Below are positions 51,114 through 60,357 of a stretch of 64,000 nucleotides of DNA, piece by piece. Each line of letters starts with the position of its first letter. Position 1 is the first letter of the stretch. The translations under genes were made by a program, and so were the position numbers. The DNA is taken from NCBI GenBank assembly GCA_965237855.1, contig CBDEGK010000003.1:496001-560000 (forward strand), given 5' to 3'. Under the pieces are notes generated by a model. The model was not told the origin of the DNA and did not search any database. It was given only the letters and a program-made list of their open reading frames with translations. The stretch comes from CBDEGK01 sp965237855 (GTDB lineage Bacteria > Pseudomonadota > Gammaproteobacteria > Pseudomonadales > Halieaceae).

Positions 51114-51899
51114 ATGTTGTACGGAAAATTAGTGGCGGGAGCAATTGGATTCCTGGTGCTGGGCCCACTCGGCCTGCTACTGGGGCTGGCCATTGGCCAC
51201 GCCTTTGACCGGGTGCTCGTCGCCACCTTCGCTTTTGATAGCCCCGAGCAGCTGCAGAAAGTACAGGCTGTGTTTTTCGAGTGTTGCTTTTCGCTGCTGG
51301 GCCATATTGCCAAGGCAGATGGTCGGGTCAGTGAGGAGGAGATCGCTCACACTGAACAGATCATGACTCAGCTTGGGGTCTCCGGCGACCACCGGGCTGA
51401 GGCCATTGCCTTTTTTAAGGCGGGTGCAGCGGTTGATTTTCAGACCGAGCCCCTGATAGCTCGATTTTTAGAGACCTCGCGCGGACATCGTCGGGTGCAC
51501 CAAACCCTGCTGGCTTTTCTTATTAGTATGGCGCAGGCCGACGGAACCATAGACGAGGCCGAACGACAGGCGCTGCGGGACTGCGCTGCAATGCTGGGTT
51601 TTAACAGCGATTCTTTTCAGCGCTTGCTATCAATGGCGCAGGCGCAACACCAATTTCATCAGCAGGCCCCCGGTGTCGGTACCCGGGACATGGTGGCGGA
51701 CGCCTATACCGCCCTCGGCGTGGCCAGTGATTGCAGCGATGGCGAGTTGAAACGGGCCTATCGCAAACTCATGAGCCAGAATCACCCGGATAAACTGATT
51801 GCCCAGGGCGTACCTGAAGACATGGTTAAGCTGGCGACGGAGAAATGTCAGGAAATCCAGGCTGCCTACGAGACCATTAAAAATTACCGCAAGCGGTAA
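51114..51899 (+). CDS. djlA: membrane-anchored DnaJ-like co-chaperone DjlA
   Basis: A 261-residue type III J-protein. One N-terminal membrane helix (about residues 4-27, Gly/Leu rich) is followed by a TerB-like helical domain (FFECCFSLLGHIAKADGRVSEEEI ... MAQADGTIDEAERQAL). The C-terminal J domain has the HPD motif (SQNHPDKL) that stimulates DnaK. The domain order matches E. coli DjlA, which affects envelope stress signalling. It sits opposite glyQ and ends 9 bp from the convergent SIMPL gene. Confidence 0.93.
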   Translation: MLYGKLVAGAIGFLVLGPLGLLLGLAIGHAFDRVLVATFAFDSPEQLQKVQAVFFECCFSLLGHIAKADGRVSEEEIAHTEQIMTQLGVSGDHRAEAIAFFKAGAAVDFQTEPLIARFLETSRGHRRVHQTLLAFLISMAQADGTIDEAERQALRDCAAMLGFNSDSFQRLLSMAQAQHQFHQQAPGVGTRDMVADAYTALGVASDCSDGELKRAYRKLMSQNHPDKLIAQGVPEDMVKLATEKCQEIQAAYETIKNYRKR

Positions 51900-51908
51900 C
51901 TGCGCCGG

Positions 51909-52589
51909 CTATTTGAGCTCGAAGCTCATTTCAACGTGTGCGCTGATGCGCTGCTTGGCATAGCTGAAACCACCATCGGAGTTGCCGTCATTCATCATGG
52001 CGGCCTCCAGTTGATAATGGCGCGGCTGTGGCCTGGCAGCCCCGTTCTCCTGCACCAGGATTACCTGGCCCAGCATCATATCCATTTCCGTGGCGATGAC
52101 GGCAGCCTTGTTTTTGCCATTTGCCAGGGCGTTCTTCAGCGCCTCCAGGCGCAGCTCCTCGATATTGCTATGGCTCATGGTAGGCCCGTTAATACGGCTC
52201 AGGCGCAATTTACTCAGGTCTTGTATGAGGCCAGCGTAGTTGTCGGGATTGCGCAGGGTCAGGCTCACCTGGCGTGTCACAGACTCACCCACGTACTGGC
52301 GTTTTTGCTGCCGATGCTCGTATTCTGGGTAGGCACTGACCCTGGAACTGTCGATGTCATCATCCGCCACACCATGTTGCCGGGCGATCTCTAGTATTTT
52401 AGGTACGATTTTGCCGACGGCTCTCTGTGCCTCATCAAGACTGGCGGCGGTTTGTTTAACCGTCAGTTGCAGTCGCAACAAGTCGGGCACTGCTTCGACA
52501 AAGCCATCGGCAGACACAGAAACAGTCCTCGCCGTTGCCGACCAACCCGGAACTGACACCAACAACAACAGCAATAATACAAAGCGCAT
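51909..52589 (-). CDS. SIMPL domain (DUF541) periplasmic protein
   Basis: A 226-residue exported protein. The signal peptide MRFVLLLLLLVSVPGWSA is followed by the SIMPL domain: RTVSVSADGFVEAVPDLLRLQLTV, the central SRINGPTMSHSNIEELRLEALKNALANGKNKAAVIA and the closing RISAHVEMSFELK. Members are periplasmic or outer-membrane-associated proteins of mostly unknown role (E. coli YggE relates to oxidative stress). The ATG at 52589 is chosen because GGGAGA lies seven bases upstream and a clean signal peptide starts there; 18 upstream codons are dropped. Confidence 0.9.
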   Translation of the reverse strand: MRFVLLLLLLVSVPGWSATARTVSVSADGFVEAVPDLLRLQLTVKQTAASLDEAQRAVGKIVPKILEIARQHGVADDDIDSSRVSAYPEYEHRQQKRQYVGESVTRQVSLTLRNPDNYAGLIQDLSKLRLSRINGPTMSHSNIEELRLEALKNALANGKNKAAVIATEMDMMLGQVILVQENGAARPQPRHYQLEAAMMNDGNSDGGFSYAKQRISAHVEMSFELK

Positions 52590-52663
52590 AACGATTTCTC
52601 CCATGTATGCCAGCTGTGACACAGCTCGTCTGAATAAGTTCAAGCATAGCGGCTATTCGGAAG

Positions 52664-53350
52664 ATGTTCCCGGCTGCTAAACTGTTGGGTATGGAGTCTG
52701 AAGCGACAAGCATAGCCGGTGAGCCCGACCAGGAGCACCTGCGCGAGGTAAGACATCTCAAGGAAACGATTTCCGCACTGCGGGCGGCGCTTGACCTGTG
52801 CCATGAAGAAAAGGAAACCGCCGTAGCCGAGGCGCTGCGGGAATCCAATCAGGAGATTCAACAGCTGAAGCTGGCCGCCCAGTCCCTACGGCTGCAAATG
52901 GACAATGTACAACTGGAAAAAGAACAGGCCATCCAGGCGACTCGGTCTGAATCCGCCACCGAGATATCCCAGTTGAAGCGCACCGTACAATCCCTGCGTG
53001 ACGAAATGGAGTCTATGCAGATCAATGGACAGGAAGCAGTGCAGCATACCCGCACTGAGGGAGCCTCGGAAGCGCAGCAGTTGAGCCAAACAGCCCAGGC
53101 GCTGCGAGAGCAACTCGAACAATTACAGGCCAATGCGGAAGTAGAGAAACAGCAGGTGATGAACGATAATGCCGCTCAGATAAATCAGCTGCAGCAGACT
53201 ACTGCCGCCCTGCGCGATGAATTGGAATTGAGTCAGTTGCGCTCAGAAGACCGCCTGCGACATCAGCAGCGTGAAACCGAAGATGAGCTTCAGCACCTGC
53301 GTGACACGGTTCTGATGTTGCGAACCGACCTGGAGGAAAAAAATGCCTGA
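52664..53350 (+). CDS. coiled-coil protein built from 36-residue repeats
   Basis: A 228-residue protein that I do not recognise as a named family. After a short N-terminus (about 29 residues) it is entirely predicted helix: five full 36-residue repeats (30-65, 66-101, 102-137, 138-173, 174-209) and a partial sixth (210-228). The repeat pattern is xxLxxTxxxLRxxLexxQ followed by a charged Ala/Glu/Gln-rich half. There is no membrane segment or enzyme motif. The stop overlaps the adenylate cyclase start by 8 bp, so the two proteins are co-translated and probably work together, for example as a scaffold or dimer stalk for the cyclase. Met10 (52691) is an alternative start; neither Met has a good ribosome site. 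Confidence 0.85.
   Translation: MFPAAKLLGMESEATSIAGEPDQEHLREVRHLKETISALRAALDLCHEEKETAVAEALRESNQEIQQLKLAAQSLRLQMDNVQLEKEQAIQATRSESATEISQLKRTVQSLRDEMESMQINGQEAVQHTRTEGASEAQQLSQTAQALREQLEQLQANAEVEKQQVMNDNAAQINQLQQTTAALRDELELSQLRSEDRLRHQQRETEDELQHLRDTVLMLRTDLEEKNA
52751..53347 (+). repeat. 108-nt coding repeat (36-residue unit), five copies and a partial sixth
   Basis: The protein-level period is exactly 36 residues with no gaps over about 200 residues. The best conserved positions are Leu3, Leu10, Arg11 and Leu/Met14 of each unit. Units differ a lot in the second half, so the duplication is old. A 36-residue unit is 10 turns of an undistorted alpha helix and can be built as two heptads plus two hendecads. 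Confidence 0.85.
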
Positions 53351-55595
53351 TGGCTCCAACGATAACAAGATTCACGCCGCAGAGTTGGTGCTGGAGATTT
53401 CCCAGAAGGTCGCCCGACAGGTGTTGCTCGACGATCAGCTCAATATCATTGTCGAGGAGGTAACCCGGATAACCGATTCTGAAAGGGGCAGCCTGTTTCT
53501 CAATGACCCCGCCACCAACGAGTTGTACTCGCGCGTGGCGCTGGGCGGCGTAAATCGGGAAATTCGCTTCCTCAACAATACCGGCATTGCCGGCTGGGTC
53601 TTTAGCCAGGGAGAGGCACTGATCACGCCCGACGCATACGCGGACCCGCGCTTCAACCAGAGCATTGACCAGAAAACGGGCTTTACCACCCGCAATATTC
53701 TCTGTGTGCCGGTGACCACAGTCAAAGGTGAAGTCATCGGCGTGGCCCAGGTACTGAACAAGACCAGCGGGGATTTTAGTGAAGAAGACCTGTCGCTGAT
53801 GCAGGCCATCTGTACGCAGGCCTCCATAGTGTTGCAGGGTACTATGTACGTTGAGCGCATGGATTCATTGCGCCGCCAAGAAGCTGAGTTTTTACAGGTG
53901 GTGTCGGAAGTTTCCTCGGAGATCAATCTTGGCCCGCTGCTGCAGATGATCATGGGCGCGATCACCAAGATGCTCAATGCAGATCGCTCTACCCTGTTTC
54001 TCAACGACGAGCGCAACAAAGAGCTGTTTACGCAAATTGGCCAGGGACTCGGCGCACAGAATATTCGCCTGCCTAACAATGTGGGCATTGCCGGCACGGT
54101 GTTCACCACTCGCAAAACCGTTAACATTCCCTACGCTTACGCCGACCTTCGTTTCAATCCCTCGGTGGATAAACAGACGGGTTATTTCACACGCTCCATG
54201 CTGTGTTGCCCGGTTATTAACAAGGACGGCAAAACCATCGGTGTCACTCAGGTGTTGAACAAACGCGGCGGCCCGTTTACCGACGAAGACGAGCAGCGCC
54301 TGACGGCATTTACCTCCCAGATCTCCATCGGGCTGGAAAACGCCAGCCTGTTTGAACACGTCCAGCAGATGAAAAATTACAACGAGAGCATGTTGGAGAG
54401 TATGTCCAACGGCGTAATTACCCTGGATGAAGAGCACAGGATCGTTACCTGCAATCGCGCCGGCTATAGAATCCTACAGCTCAAGGAGGCGGAAACCATC
54501 GGTGCAGAGGCCAGCGCCCTGTTTGGCGATGCCAATGATTGGTTGATGAACAAGATTACGGCTGTTGAAGAAAGCCGCGAGGCAGATATTGCCCTCGATG
54601 CCACGATCACCCTGGTGGAAGAATCGGTGTCGGTCAACGTCACCACGCTACCCTTGACCTCCGACCAGGGAGGGGCAATGGGCACGATGTTGCTGATGGA
54701 AGACATCAGCACTGAGAAGCGCATGAAGTCGACCATGTCCCGCTATATGGATCCGGGACTGGCGGACAAACTGATGGGCGATGGCGGTGAACTGCTGGGC
54801 GGGCAGGACAGCGTGGCAACCGTTTTGTTTTCCGATATTCGCAGCTTTACCACCCTCAGCGAAGAACTCGGAGCCCAGGGCATTGTCAGCCTGCTGAATG
54901 AGTACTTCACCCTGATGGTTGAGGTCATTACCGATGAGGGTGGCATGCTCGACAAGTTTATCGGTGATGCCCTCATGGCGATCTTTGGTACGCCCTTCCC
55001 GCACGAGGACGACGCGGACCGCGGTGTCAAAGCGGCGATTCGAATGATGGAAGAGCTGCACAGGTACAACGAACAACGGGCCAGCTACAACCAGAATCCT
55101 ATTGATATTGGTATCGGTTTGAACACCGGCCACGTGGTAACCGGCAACATCGGCAGTCCCAAGCGCATGGACTACACGGTGATTGGCGACGGGGTGAACC
55201 TGGCCGCCCGGCTGGAGAGTGCGACCAAGCAGTATGGCGCCCATATCCTGGTGTCCGAGTATACCTTGGCCGAGCTGAAGAGCAGCTATCGCCATCGCCA
55301 GGTGGACAATGTCATTGTTAAAGGCAAGACCGAGCCCGTGGCTGTCTACGAATTACTGGATTACCATTCAGAGGAGAGCTTCCCCAATATGATTGACGCC
55401 CTCGGCGCTTTCCGCGATGGCATGGAGCGATACCAGGCTGCCCAGTGGAAACAGGCGCGCAGTCGCTTCGAAGAGGTGCTGGCCCTCAATCCCAACGACA
55501 AGTGTTCACAGGTCTATGTTGAGCGTTGTGACTATCTGCAGGCCAATGTTAAACCCGAGGAATGGGACGGGGTTTGGGTGATGACCTCCAAGTAG
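53343..55595 (+). CDS. class III adenylate cyclase with GAF-GAF-PAS sensor domains
   Basis: A 750-residue soluble signalling enzyme. GAF-A is about residues 15-170 (N139-K140 ... F145, partial NKFDE motif). GAF-B is about 185-340, with the full cyclic-nucleotide-binding NKFDE signature N306-K307-F312-D316-E317. A PAS-like domain spans about 350-460. The class III catalytic domain (about 480-660) has metal Asp498 (LFSDIRSF) and Asp542, adenine-selecting Lys538 and Thr612, and transition-state Asn619 and Arg623. The C-terminal 70 residues look TPR-like. The order matches cyanobacterial CyaB1/CyaB2, where cAMP activates the enzyme through a GAF domain. All catalytic residues are present, so cAMP synthesis is expected. 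It is co-translated with the coiled-coil protein. Confidence 0.93.
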   Translation: MPDGSNDNKIHAAELVLEISQKVARQVLLDDQLNIIVEEVTRITDSERGSLFLNDPATNELYSRVALGGVNREIRFLNNTGIAGWVFSQGEALITPDAYADPRFNQSIDQKTGFTTRNILCVPVTTVKGEVIGVAQVLNKTSGDFSEEDLSLMQAICTQASIVLQGTMYVERMDSLRRQEAEFLQVVSEVSSEINLGPLLQMIMGAITKMLNADRSTLFLNDERNKELFTQIGQGLGAQNIRLPNNVGIAGTVFTTRKTVNIPYAYADLRFNPSVDKQTGYFTRSMLCCPVINKDGKTIGVTQVLNKRGGPFTDEDEQRLTAFTSQISIGLENASLFEHVQQMKNYNESMLESMSNGVITLDEEHRIVTCNRAGYRILQLKEAETIGAEASALFGDANDWLMNKITAVEESREADIALDATITLVEESVSVNVTTLPLTSDQGGAMGTMLLMEDISTEKRMKSTMSRYMDPGLADKLMGDGGELLGGQDSVATVLFSDIRSFTTLSEELGAQGIVSLLNEYFTLMVEVITDEGGMLDKFIGDALMAIFGTPFPHEDDADRGVKAAIRMMEELHRYNEQRASYNQNPIDIGIGLNTGHVVTGNIGSPKRMDYTVIGDGVNLAARLESATKQYGAHILVSEYTLAELKSSYRHRQVDNVIVKGKTEPVAVYELLDYHSEESFPNMIDALGAFRDGMERYQAAQWKQARSRFEEVLALNPNDKCSQVYVERCDYLQANVKPEEWDGVWVMTSK

Positions 55596-55611
55596 CGTTC
55601 ACCGGCTGCAC

Positions 55612-56160
55612 TCAACCACGCTGGGCGATCAGTTGGGCTCGGCCGTCGAAATCTTCGTTGTAATAGCAAACCTCCAGCGTACTGAACAGCTCCAGTAGCT
55701 CGCCTCCTTTGAGCAAAAAATCCGGGTTAGATGGGCTGCTGGTATTTGCTCGGCTGCCGGCCAGGGTAAAGGTCTGGTAAAACAACGTGCCGCCGGGCCG
55801 CAAGGCGGCCGCCAGCGCTGTACATATCGGCCGATACAAAAAGTGTGCGACGCAGATAACATCATAGCTGTCGGGCCGCGGGGGTTGTGCTTCGCAATCC
55901 GTCAATCGAGTGTCAATTTCCAGCTGTTGTTGTCGCGCCCACAGGGATTGTTTCTCCAGTGCAATAGCAGAGCTATCCCATAGCTCGGACTGCAAGCCCA
56001 GGCTTGCCAGGAAAAGCCCGTTGCCGCCGATGCCGCAGGCCAGGTCCAGTGCGCGGCCCGCTGCTGGCAGCCATTTTTGTCCTGACGCTACCAGGTTGGT
56101 AACCGGGCCGGGCGCTTCTGCATTGGTGAAGCGGCTGTCCCACTTGGACAAGCTACTCAT
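55612..56160 (-). CDS. SAM-dependent methyltransferase (TehB/thiopurine-like)
   Basis: A 182-residue methyltransferase. The N-terminal block SKWDSRFTNAEAPGPVTNLV is followed by motif I ALDLACGIGGNGLFLASLG, WDSSAIALEKQ (acidic post-I) and YDVICVAHFLYRPI (motif IV region). The KWDxRF opening is typical of small Tpm/TehB-type enzymes acting on tellurite or thiols, but the substrate is unknown. ATG 56160 overlaps the trkH stop by 4 bp, so it is translated with the potassium transporter genes. Confidence 0.87.
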   Translation of the reverse strand: MSSLSKWDSRFTNAEAPGPVTNLVASGQKWLPAAGRALDLACGIGGNGLFLASLGLQSELWDSSAIALEKQSLWARQQQLEIDTRLTDCEAQPPRPDSYDVICVAHFLYRPICTALAAALRPGGTLFYQTFTLAGSRANTSSPSNPDFLLKGGELLELFSTLEVCYYNEDFDGRAQLIAQRG

Positions 56161-57605
56161 GAGCGCCAGAAGGCGGGGGTAAAAATTACCAGCAGAGTGA
56201 ATACCTCGAGGCGGCCCAGCAGCATGGCCGCCGATAACAACCATTTGGCGGGATCGGGAACGTCACCGTAGTGGCTGGCGACTTTGCCCAAGCCGGGTCC
56301 AAGGTTATTCATCGCTGCTGCAACGGCAGAAAAAGCGGTTTCAAAGTCCAGCCCGGTGCCGACCAGCAAAATCAAAATAACGATAAACGCCGCCATATAC
56401 ACGGCCAGAAAGCTCCATACAGCGCTGACTATTTTCGCGTCCACCCTGCGATTCCCCACTTTAAGCGGAATGACCGCACTGGGATGAACCAGCTGTTTCA
56501 TCTCCCGCAACCCCTGTTTCCAGATCAGCATGAGGCGCATGGCCTTGATGCCGCCGCCGGTGGAACCGACGCAGCCACCCATGAAGGAGAACATCAGCAG
56601 CATGAGTGGTAGGAAGCTGGGCCAGTGGGCAAAATCGGCGGTGGCAAAACCGGTGGTAGTAGTGATGGAAATGGCTTGGAAGATGCCGTGGATAATGCTG
56701 CCACTGGCATTAAAGGTATTGGTGACGAACAACATCAAACAGGTGATCGCGACACACACCGTGATTACTGCGGCGAAAAAGGCGGTTTCAGAATCACGCC
56801 AATAGGGCTGGGTGGTGCGCCGGCGCCACGCGGTAAAGTGCAGCCCGAAGTTGATGGCGGAGATAAACATAAACAAACTGCACACCAATAAGATTAACGG
56901 GTTATCGAAATAGGCCATGCTGGTATCGTGTGTTGAAAAACCGCCAATGGCCACGGTTGAAAAAGCATGGCACATGGCGTCGAAACCAGACATCCCGGCC
57001 GCCCAGTAACTAAGACCACACACAAGCGTTAGCAGGACGTAGACAAAAGCCAGGGCTTTGGCGGTCTCGGTAATACGCGGCGTGAGTTTACTGTCTTTGG
57101 AGGGACCGGGTGTCTCCGCTTGATACAGTTGCATTCCGCCGATACCGAGCATGGGCAGGATAGCGACGGCAAGAACGATGATGCCAATGCCTCCCAACCA
57201 CTGTAATTGTTGACGATAAAACAACAGGGAGAGGGGCAAGTTATCGAGCCCGGTGATAACCGTGGCCCCGGTGGTGGTTAAGCCAGAAATAGATTCAAAA
57301 ATGGCGTCTGTGGCCGACAGATCAGCACCCGCCTGCAACACGAAGGGCAGTGCACCAAACAGCCCCAACACGATCCAGAATAATGAGGTGACCATAAAAC
57401 CATCGCGGGCGCGTAGTTCGTGTTTCACATTGCGATTTGGCAACCAAATGATAAAACCACTGGCCAGGGTTATGCCGAGTGCGAACAGAAAGCCGGCCAA
57501 CATGCCATCATCGGTGAAAAATGCCATGAACATAGGCGCCATTAAAGACAGGCTGAACAGCATGAGCATGATGCCGAGAATGCGAAGTGTCATAGATAAG
57601 TGCAT
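56157..57605 (-). CDS. trkH: Trk potassium uptake membrane subunit TrkH
   Basis: A 482-residue K+ translocating subunit with four channel-like M1-P-M2 repeats. Selectivity-filter regions visible are GLTTTGATVITGL, FSTVAIGGFSTHD, ITTTTGFATADF and the last one, near LGPGLGKVASHYG. The GGCVGSTGGGIKAMR segment lies in the third repeat and is typical. It works with TrkA, whose gene is 8 bp upstream on the same strand. Confidence 0.96.
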   Translation of the reverse strand: MHLSMTLRILGIMLMLFSLSLMAPMFMAFFTDDGMLAGFLFALGITLASGFIIWLPNRNVKHELRARDGFMVTSLFWIVLGLFGALPFVLQAGADLSATDAIFESISGLTTTGATVITGLDNLPLSLLFYRQQLQWLGGIGIIVLAVAILPMLGIGGMQLYQAETPGPSKDSKLTPRITETAKALAFVYVLLTLVCGLSYWAAGMSGFDAMCHAFSTVAIGGFSTHDTSMAYFDNPLILLVCSLFMFISAINFGLHFTAWRRRTTQPYWRDSETAFFAAVITVCVAITCLMLFVTNTFNASGSIIHGIFQAISITTTTGFATADFAHWPSFLPLMLLMFSFMGGCVGSTGGGIKAMRLMLIWKQGLREMKQLVHPSAVIPLKVGNRRVDAKIVSAVWSFLAVYMAAFIVILILLVGTGLDFETAFSAVAAAMNNLGPGLGKVASHYGDVPDPAKWLLSAAMLLGRLEVFTLLVIFTPAFWRS

Positions 57606-57613
57606 GTCTCGCC

Positions 57614-58987
57614 CTAAAAGAAGCTGAAGCCCACCTGGAACAGGCGCTCCACCGCATTGATTTGGGTTTTGTCCGCCAGGAACAAAATCAGGTGGTCATC
57701 AGTTTCCACGACGATATGGCGGTGGGCGATCAGCACCTCGTTTGCGCGCACCACCGCGCCGATGGAGACTCCATCTGGCAAGTCAACTTCGTCCAGGCGA
57801 CGGCCGACCACCTTTGAGGAGGCAGCGTCACCGTGTGCAGTGACCTCAATTGCTTCAGCGGCGCCCCGGCGCAGCGAGTGCACAACTGAGATATCACCAC
57901 GGCGTACGTGGGTCAGCAAACTGCCGATGGTTATTTGCTGCGGCGACAGGGCAATGTCGATTTCATCACCCTGTAGCAGGTCGACATAGGCGGGGTTGGA
58001 AATTAAGGTAATGACTTTGCGTGCCCCCATGCGCTTGGCCAGCATCGCGATCATGATGTTGACCTCATCGTTGTTGGTAAGGGCGCAGAACACATCGGTC
58101 TTGTCGATGTTCTCGCCACTCAACAAGTCGGTATCGGATGCTGAGCCGTTGAGCACAATGGCGTGTTTTAACTGTTCAGAAAGTTCGCGACAGCGACTGT
58201 AGGAGCGCTCGATCACCTTAACCTGGTAGTCGTCTTCGATGGCGGCTGCGAGACGTGAACCGATATTGCCGCCGCCGGCAATCATAATTCGCTTGTAGGG
58301 GTTGTCCACGCGCCGCAGCTCACCCATGACGGCGCGGATATTTTTCTTGGCGGCAATGAAAAAGACTTCATCGTCGGCCTCCACAATGGTCGTTCCCTCT
58401 GGAGCAATTGGATGATCGCGGCGAAAAATGGCGGCGACGCGGGTGTCCACATCGGGCATGTGCTTGCGAATCTGCTGCAACTCTTGCCCCACCATGGGCC
58501 CACCGTAATAGGCCCTCACAGCAACCAGTTGCACCAGGCCATCGGCAAAATCCAGCACCTGCAGGGCGCCGGGGTTGGCGATTAATTCGCGAATGCTTTT
58601 GGTGACCAGTTGCTCGGGGCTGATCAACACGTCAATGGGCACGTGATCGGAGGTGAACAGCTCGGGCCGAGACAGGTAATTCGCTGAGCGCACCCTGGAG
58701 ATTTTGGTGGGTGTGTGAAACAGGGTGTGAGCAATCTGGCAAGCCATCATATTGATTTCATCGCTGCTGGTGACCGCTATCACCATATCGGCATCGTCGG
58801 CGCCGGCGCGATATATGGTGTCTGGATGAGAGGCATGGCCGGTGATGGTGCGGATGTCGAGGCGATCCTGCAGCAGGCGCAGTTTTTCTGCGTTGTCGTC
58901 GACAACGGTAATGTCGTTTTGTTCTATGGCCAGGTGTTCGGCCAGAGCACCTCCGACCTGGCCAGCCCCTAGGATAATTATTTTCAT
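57614..58987 (-). CDS. trkA: Trk potassium uptake regulatory subunit TrkA
   Basis: A 457-residue NAD(H)-binding cytosolic gate of the Trk system. It has two RCK units: the first Rossmann fold is MKIIILGAGQVGGALAEHLA and the second begins at KRIMIAGGGNIGSRLAAAIE near residue 232. Each is followed by a TrkA-C domain. The Met at 58987 is chosen because the fold starts there; 16 upstream codons lack homology. It is paired with trkH and lies downstream of rsmB, as in Pseudomonas and E. coli. Confidence 0.97.
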   Translation of the reverse strand: MKIIILGAGQVGGALAEHLAIEQNDITVVDDNAEKLRLLQDRLDIRTITGHASHPDTIYRAGADDADMVIAVTSSDEINMMACQIAHTLFHTPTKISRVRSANYLSRPELFTSDHVPIDVLISPEQLVTKSIRELIANPGALQVLDFADGLVQLVAVRAYYGGPMVGQELQQIRKHMPDVDTRVAAIFRRDHPIAPEGTTIVEADDEVFFIAAKKNIRAVMGELRRVDNPYKRIMIAGGGNIGSRLAAAIEDDYQVKVIERSYSRCRELSEQLKHAIVLNGSASDTDLLSGENIDKTDVFCALTNNDEVNIMIAMLAKRMGARKVITLISNPAYVDLLQGDEIDIALSPQQITIGSLLTHVRRGDISVVHSLRRGAAEAIEVTAHGDAASSKVVGRRLDEVDLPDGVSIGAVVRANEVLIAHRHIVVETDDHLILFLADKTQINAVERLFQVGFSFF

Positions 58988-59063
58988 TACGCGCGCGGGG
59001 TCCGTCCTTGAAGTCTGTTTAAACAATAATGACACATGCGGTGAGTTAGTGGGCTGCCACTAT

Positions 59064-60356
59064 TCACAATTTCTGGATGGGTGCATAGTAGAGGCCATCC
59101 GGGCCCTCTGGATCAGGCAGCAATTGCCTCCCGACAGGGCAGTCTTCCCCCCATGCGGAGTTGAGCTCCACGGCTATGGCGTCCTCGTGTTCTTTAACAA
59201 ACCGCGAGACCAGGTTGCTGTTTTCCATGGGCAGTATGGAGCAGGTCACGTAGAGTAATGTGCCGCCGGGTTTCAGCAATGGCCATAGTCCTTCCAATAT
59301 TTCTAGTTGCTGTTCTGCCATGGCGGCAATATCCGTGTCGCGCCGCAGCAATTTGATATCCGGGTGTCGTCTGATAACGCCGCTACCCGAACAGGGGGCA
59401 TCGACAAGAATCCGATCAAAGCTCTGTGCAGTCCACTCTGCGGGTGGCGAGCTGACATCTGCTGAGCAAACAGATGCCTGTAGCTGCAGGCGTTCCAGAT
59501 TTTCCTCTACCCGTTCCAGTCGAGACGCATCGATGTCGCAGGCCACCAGCTCAGCGAGGTCGGGTTCAAGTTCTAGCAGGTGGCAGGTTTTGCCGCCGGG
59601 AGCGCTGCAGGCGTCGAGGATTCTCTCGCCGGGTTTGGGGGCCAGCAGTATGGCGGCCAGCTGCGCGGACTCGTCCTGGACGCTGACCCTGCCCTGCTCG
59701 AATCCCGGTAGGCGGGTGACATCGACGGCCTGTTCAAGCAAGACCGAGCTGGACGAAAGCTCGGTGGCGCGCGCGGCGATGTCAGCGGCCGCCAGCTCAG
59801 CCAGGTAATCTTCCCGGCTGGTCTGGCGCTGATTACAGCGCAGGTACATAGGCGGTTGACGGTTGTTGGCGCTAACAATGCTCTGCGTCTGCTGCGGCCA
59901 GGCCGACAGGATATCTCGATACAGCCAATCGGGGTGGCTCAACAATTGGGCCTCACTAAGGCCAGTTTCCAATTCCTCTCGCTGACGCAGGCAGTTGCGT
60001 AGAACGCCGTTCACCAGCCCGGTCGCCCATTGCTTGTTTAGTTTGCGGCAGGCTTCTACCGTTGTGGACAGAGCTGCGTGATCCGGAGTGCGCATTTCCA
60101 ATAATTGATAGAGTCCGCAAACGAGCAGGGCCTGGATGTCGGCATCTTTGCTCTTCAGCGGTTTACGCAAGTGTTTATGTAGCATCGGGGTGAGACGGTG
60201 ATAACTGCGTAGACTGCCGTAACACAATTGCTGCAGCAGGGCCCGATCCTCCGCCGGCGTATTGGCCAGCTGAGCGGGCAGGCTCTCACGCAGTGAAATG
60301 CCGTCTACCGCGGCGGCGATGATCCTGGCGGCAGCGGCTCGTGTAGTCGCAGACAT
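59064..60356 (-). CDS. rsmB: 16S rRNA (cytosine967-C5)-methyltransferase RsmB
   Basis: A 430-residue m5C rRNA methyltransferase. The N-terminal NusB-like domain (residues about 5-140) is followed by the catalytic domain. SAM motif I is ILDACSAPGGKTCHLLEL, motif IV is ILVDAPCSGSGVIRRHPDIK, and the catalytic Cys is in YVTCSILPMENS. It starts one base after the fmt stop (TGA C ATG), in the usual def-fmt-rsmB-trkA order. Confidence 0.96.
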   Translation of the reverse strand: MSATTRAAAARIIAAAVDGISLRESLPAQLANTPAEDRALLQQLCYGSLRSYHRLTPMLHKHLRKPLKSKDADIQALLVCGLYQLLEMRTPDHAALSTTVEACRKLNKQWATGLVNGVLRNCLRQREELETGLSEAQLLSHPDWLYRDILSAWPQQTQSIVSANNRQPPMYLRCNQRQTSREDYLAELAAADIAARATELSSSSVLLEQAVDVTRLPGFEQGRVSVQDESAQLAAILLAPKPGERILDACSAPGGKTCHLLELEPDLAELVACDIDASRLERVEENLERLQLQASVCSADVSSPPAEWTAQSFDRILVDAPCSGSGVIRRHPDIKLLRRDTDIAAMAEQQLEILEGLWPLLKPGGTLLYVTCSILPMENSNLVSRFVKEHEDAIAVELNSAWGEDCPVGRQLLPDPEGPDGLYYAPIQKL

Positions 60357-60357
60357 G

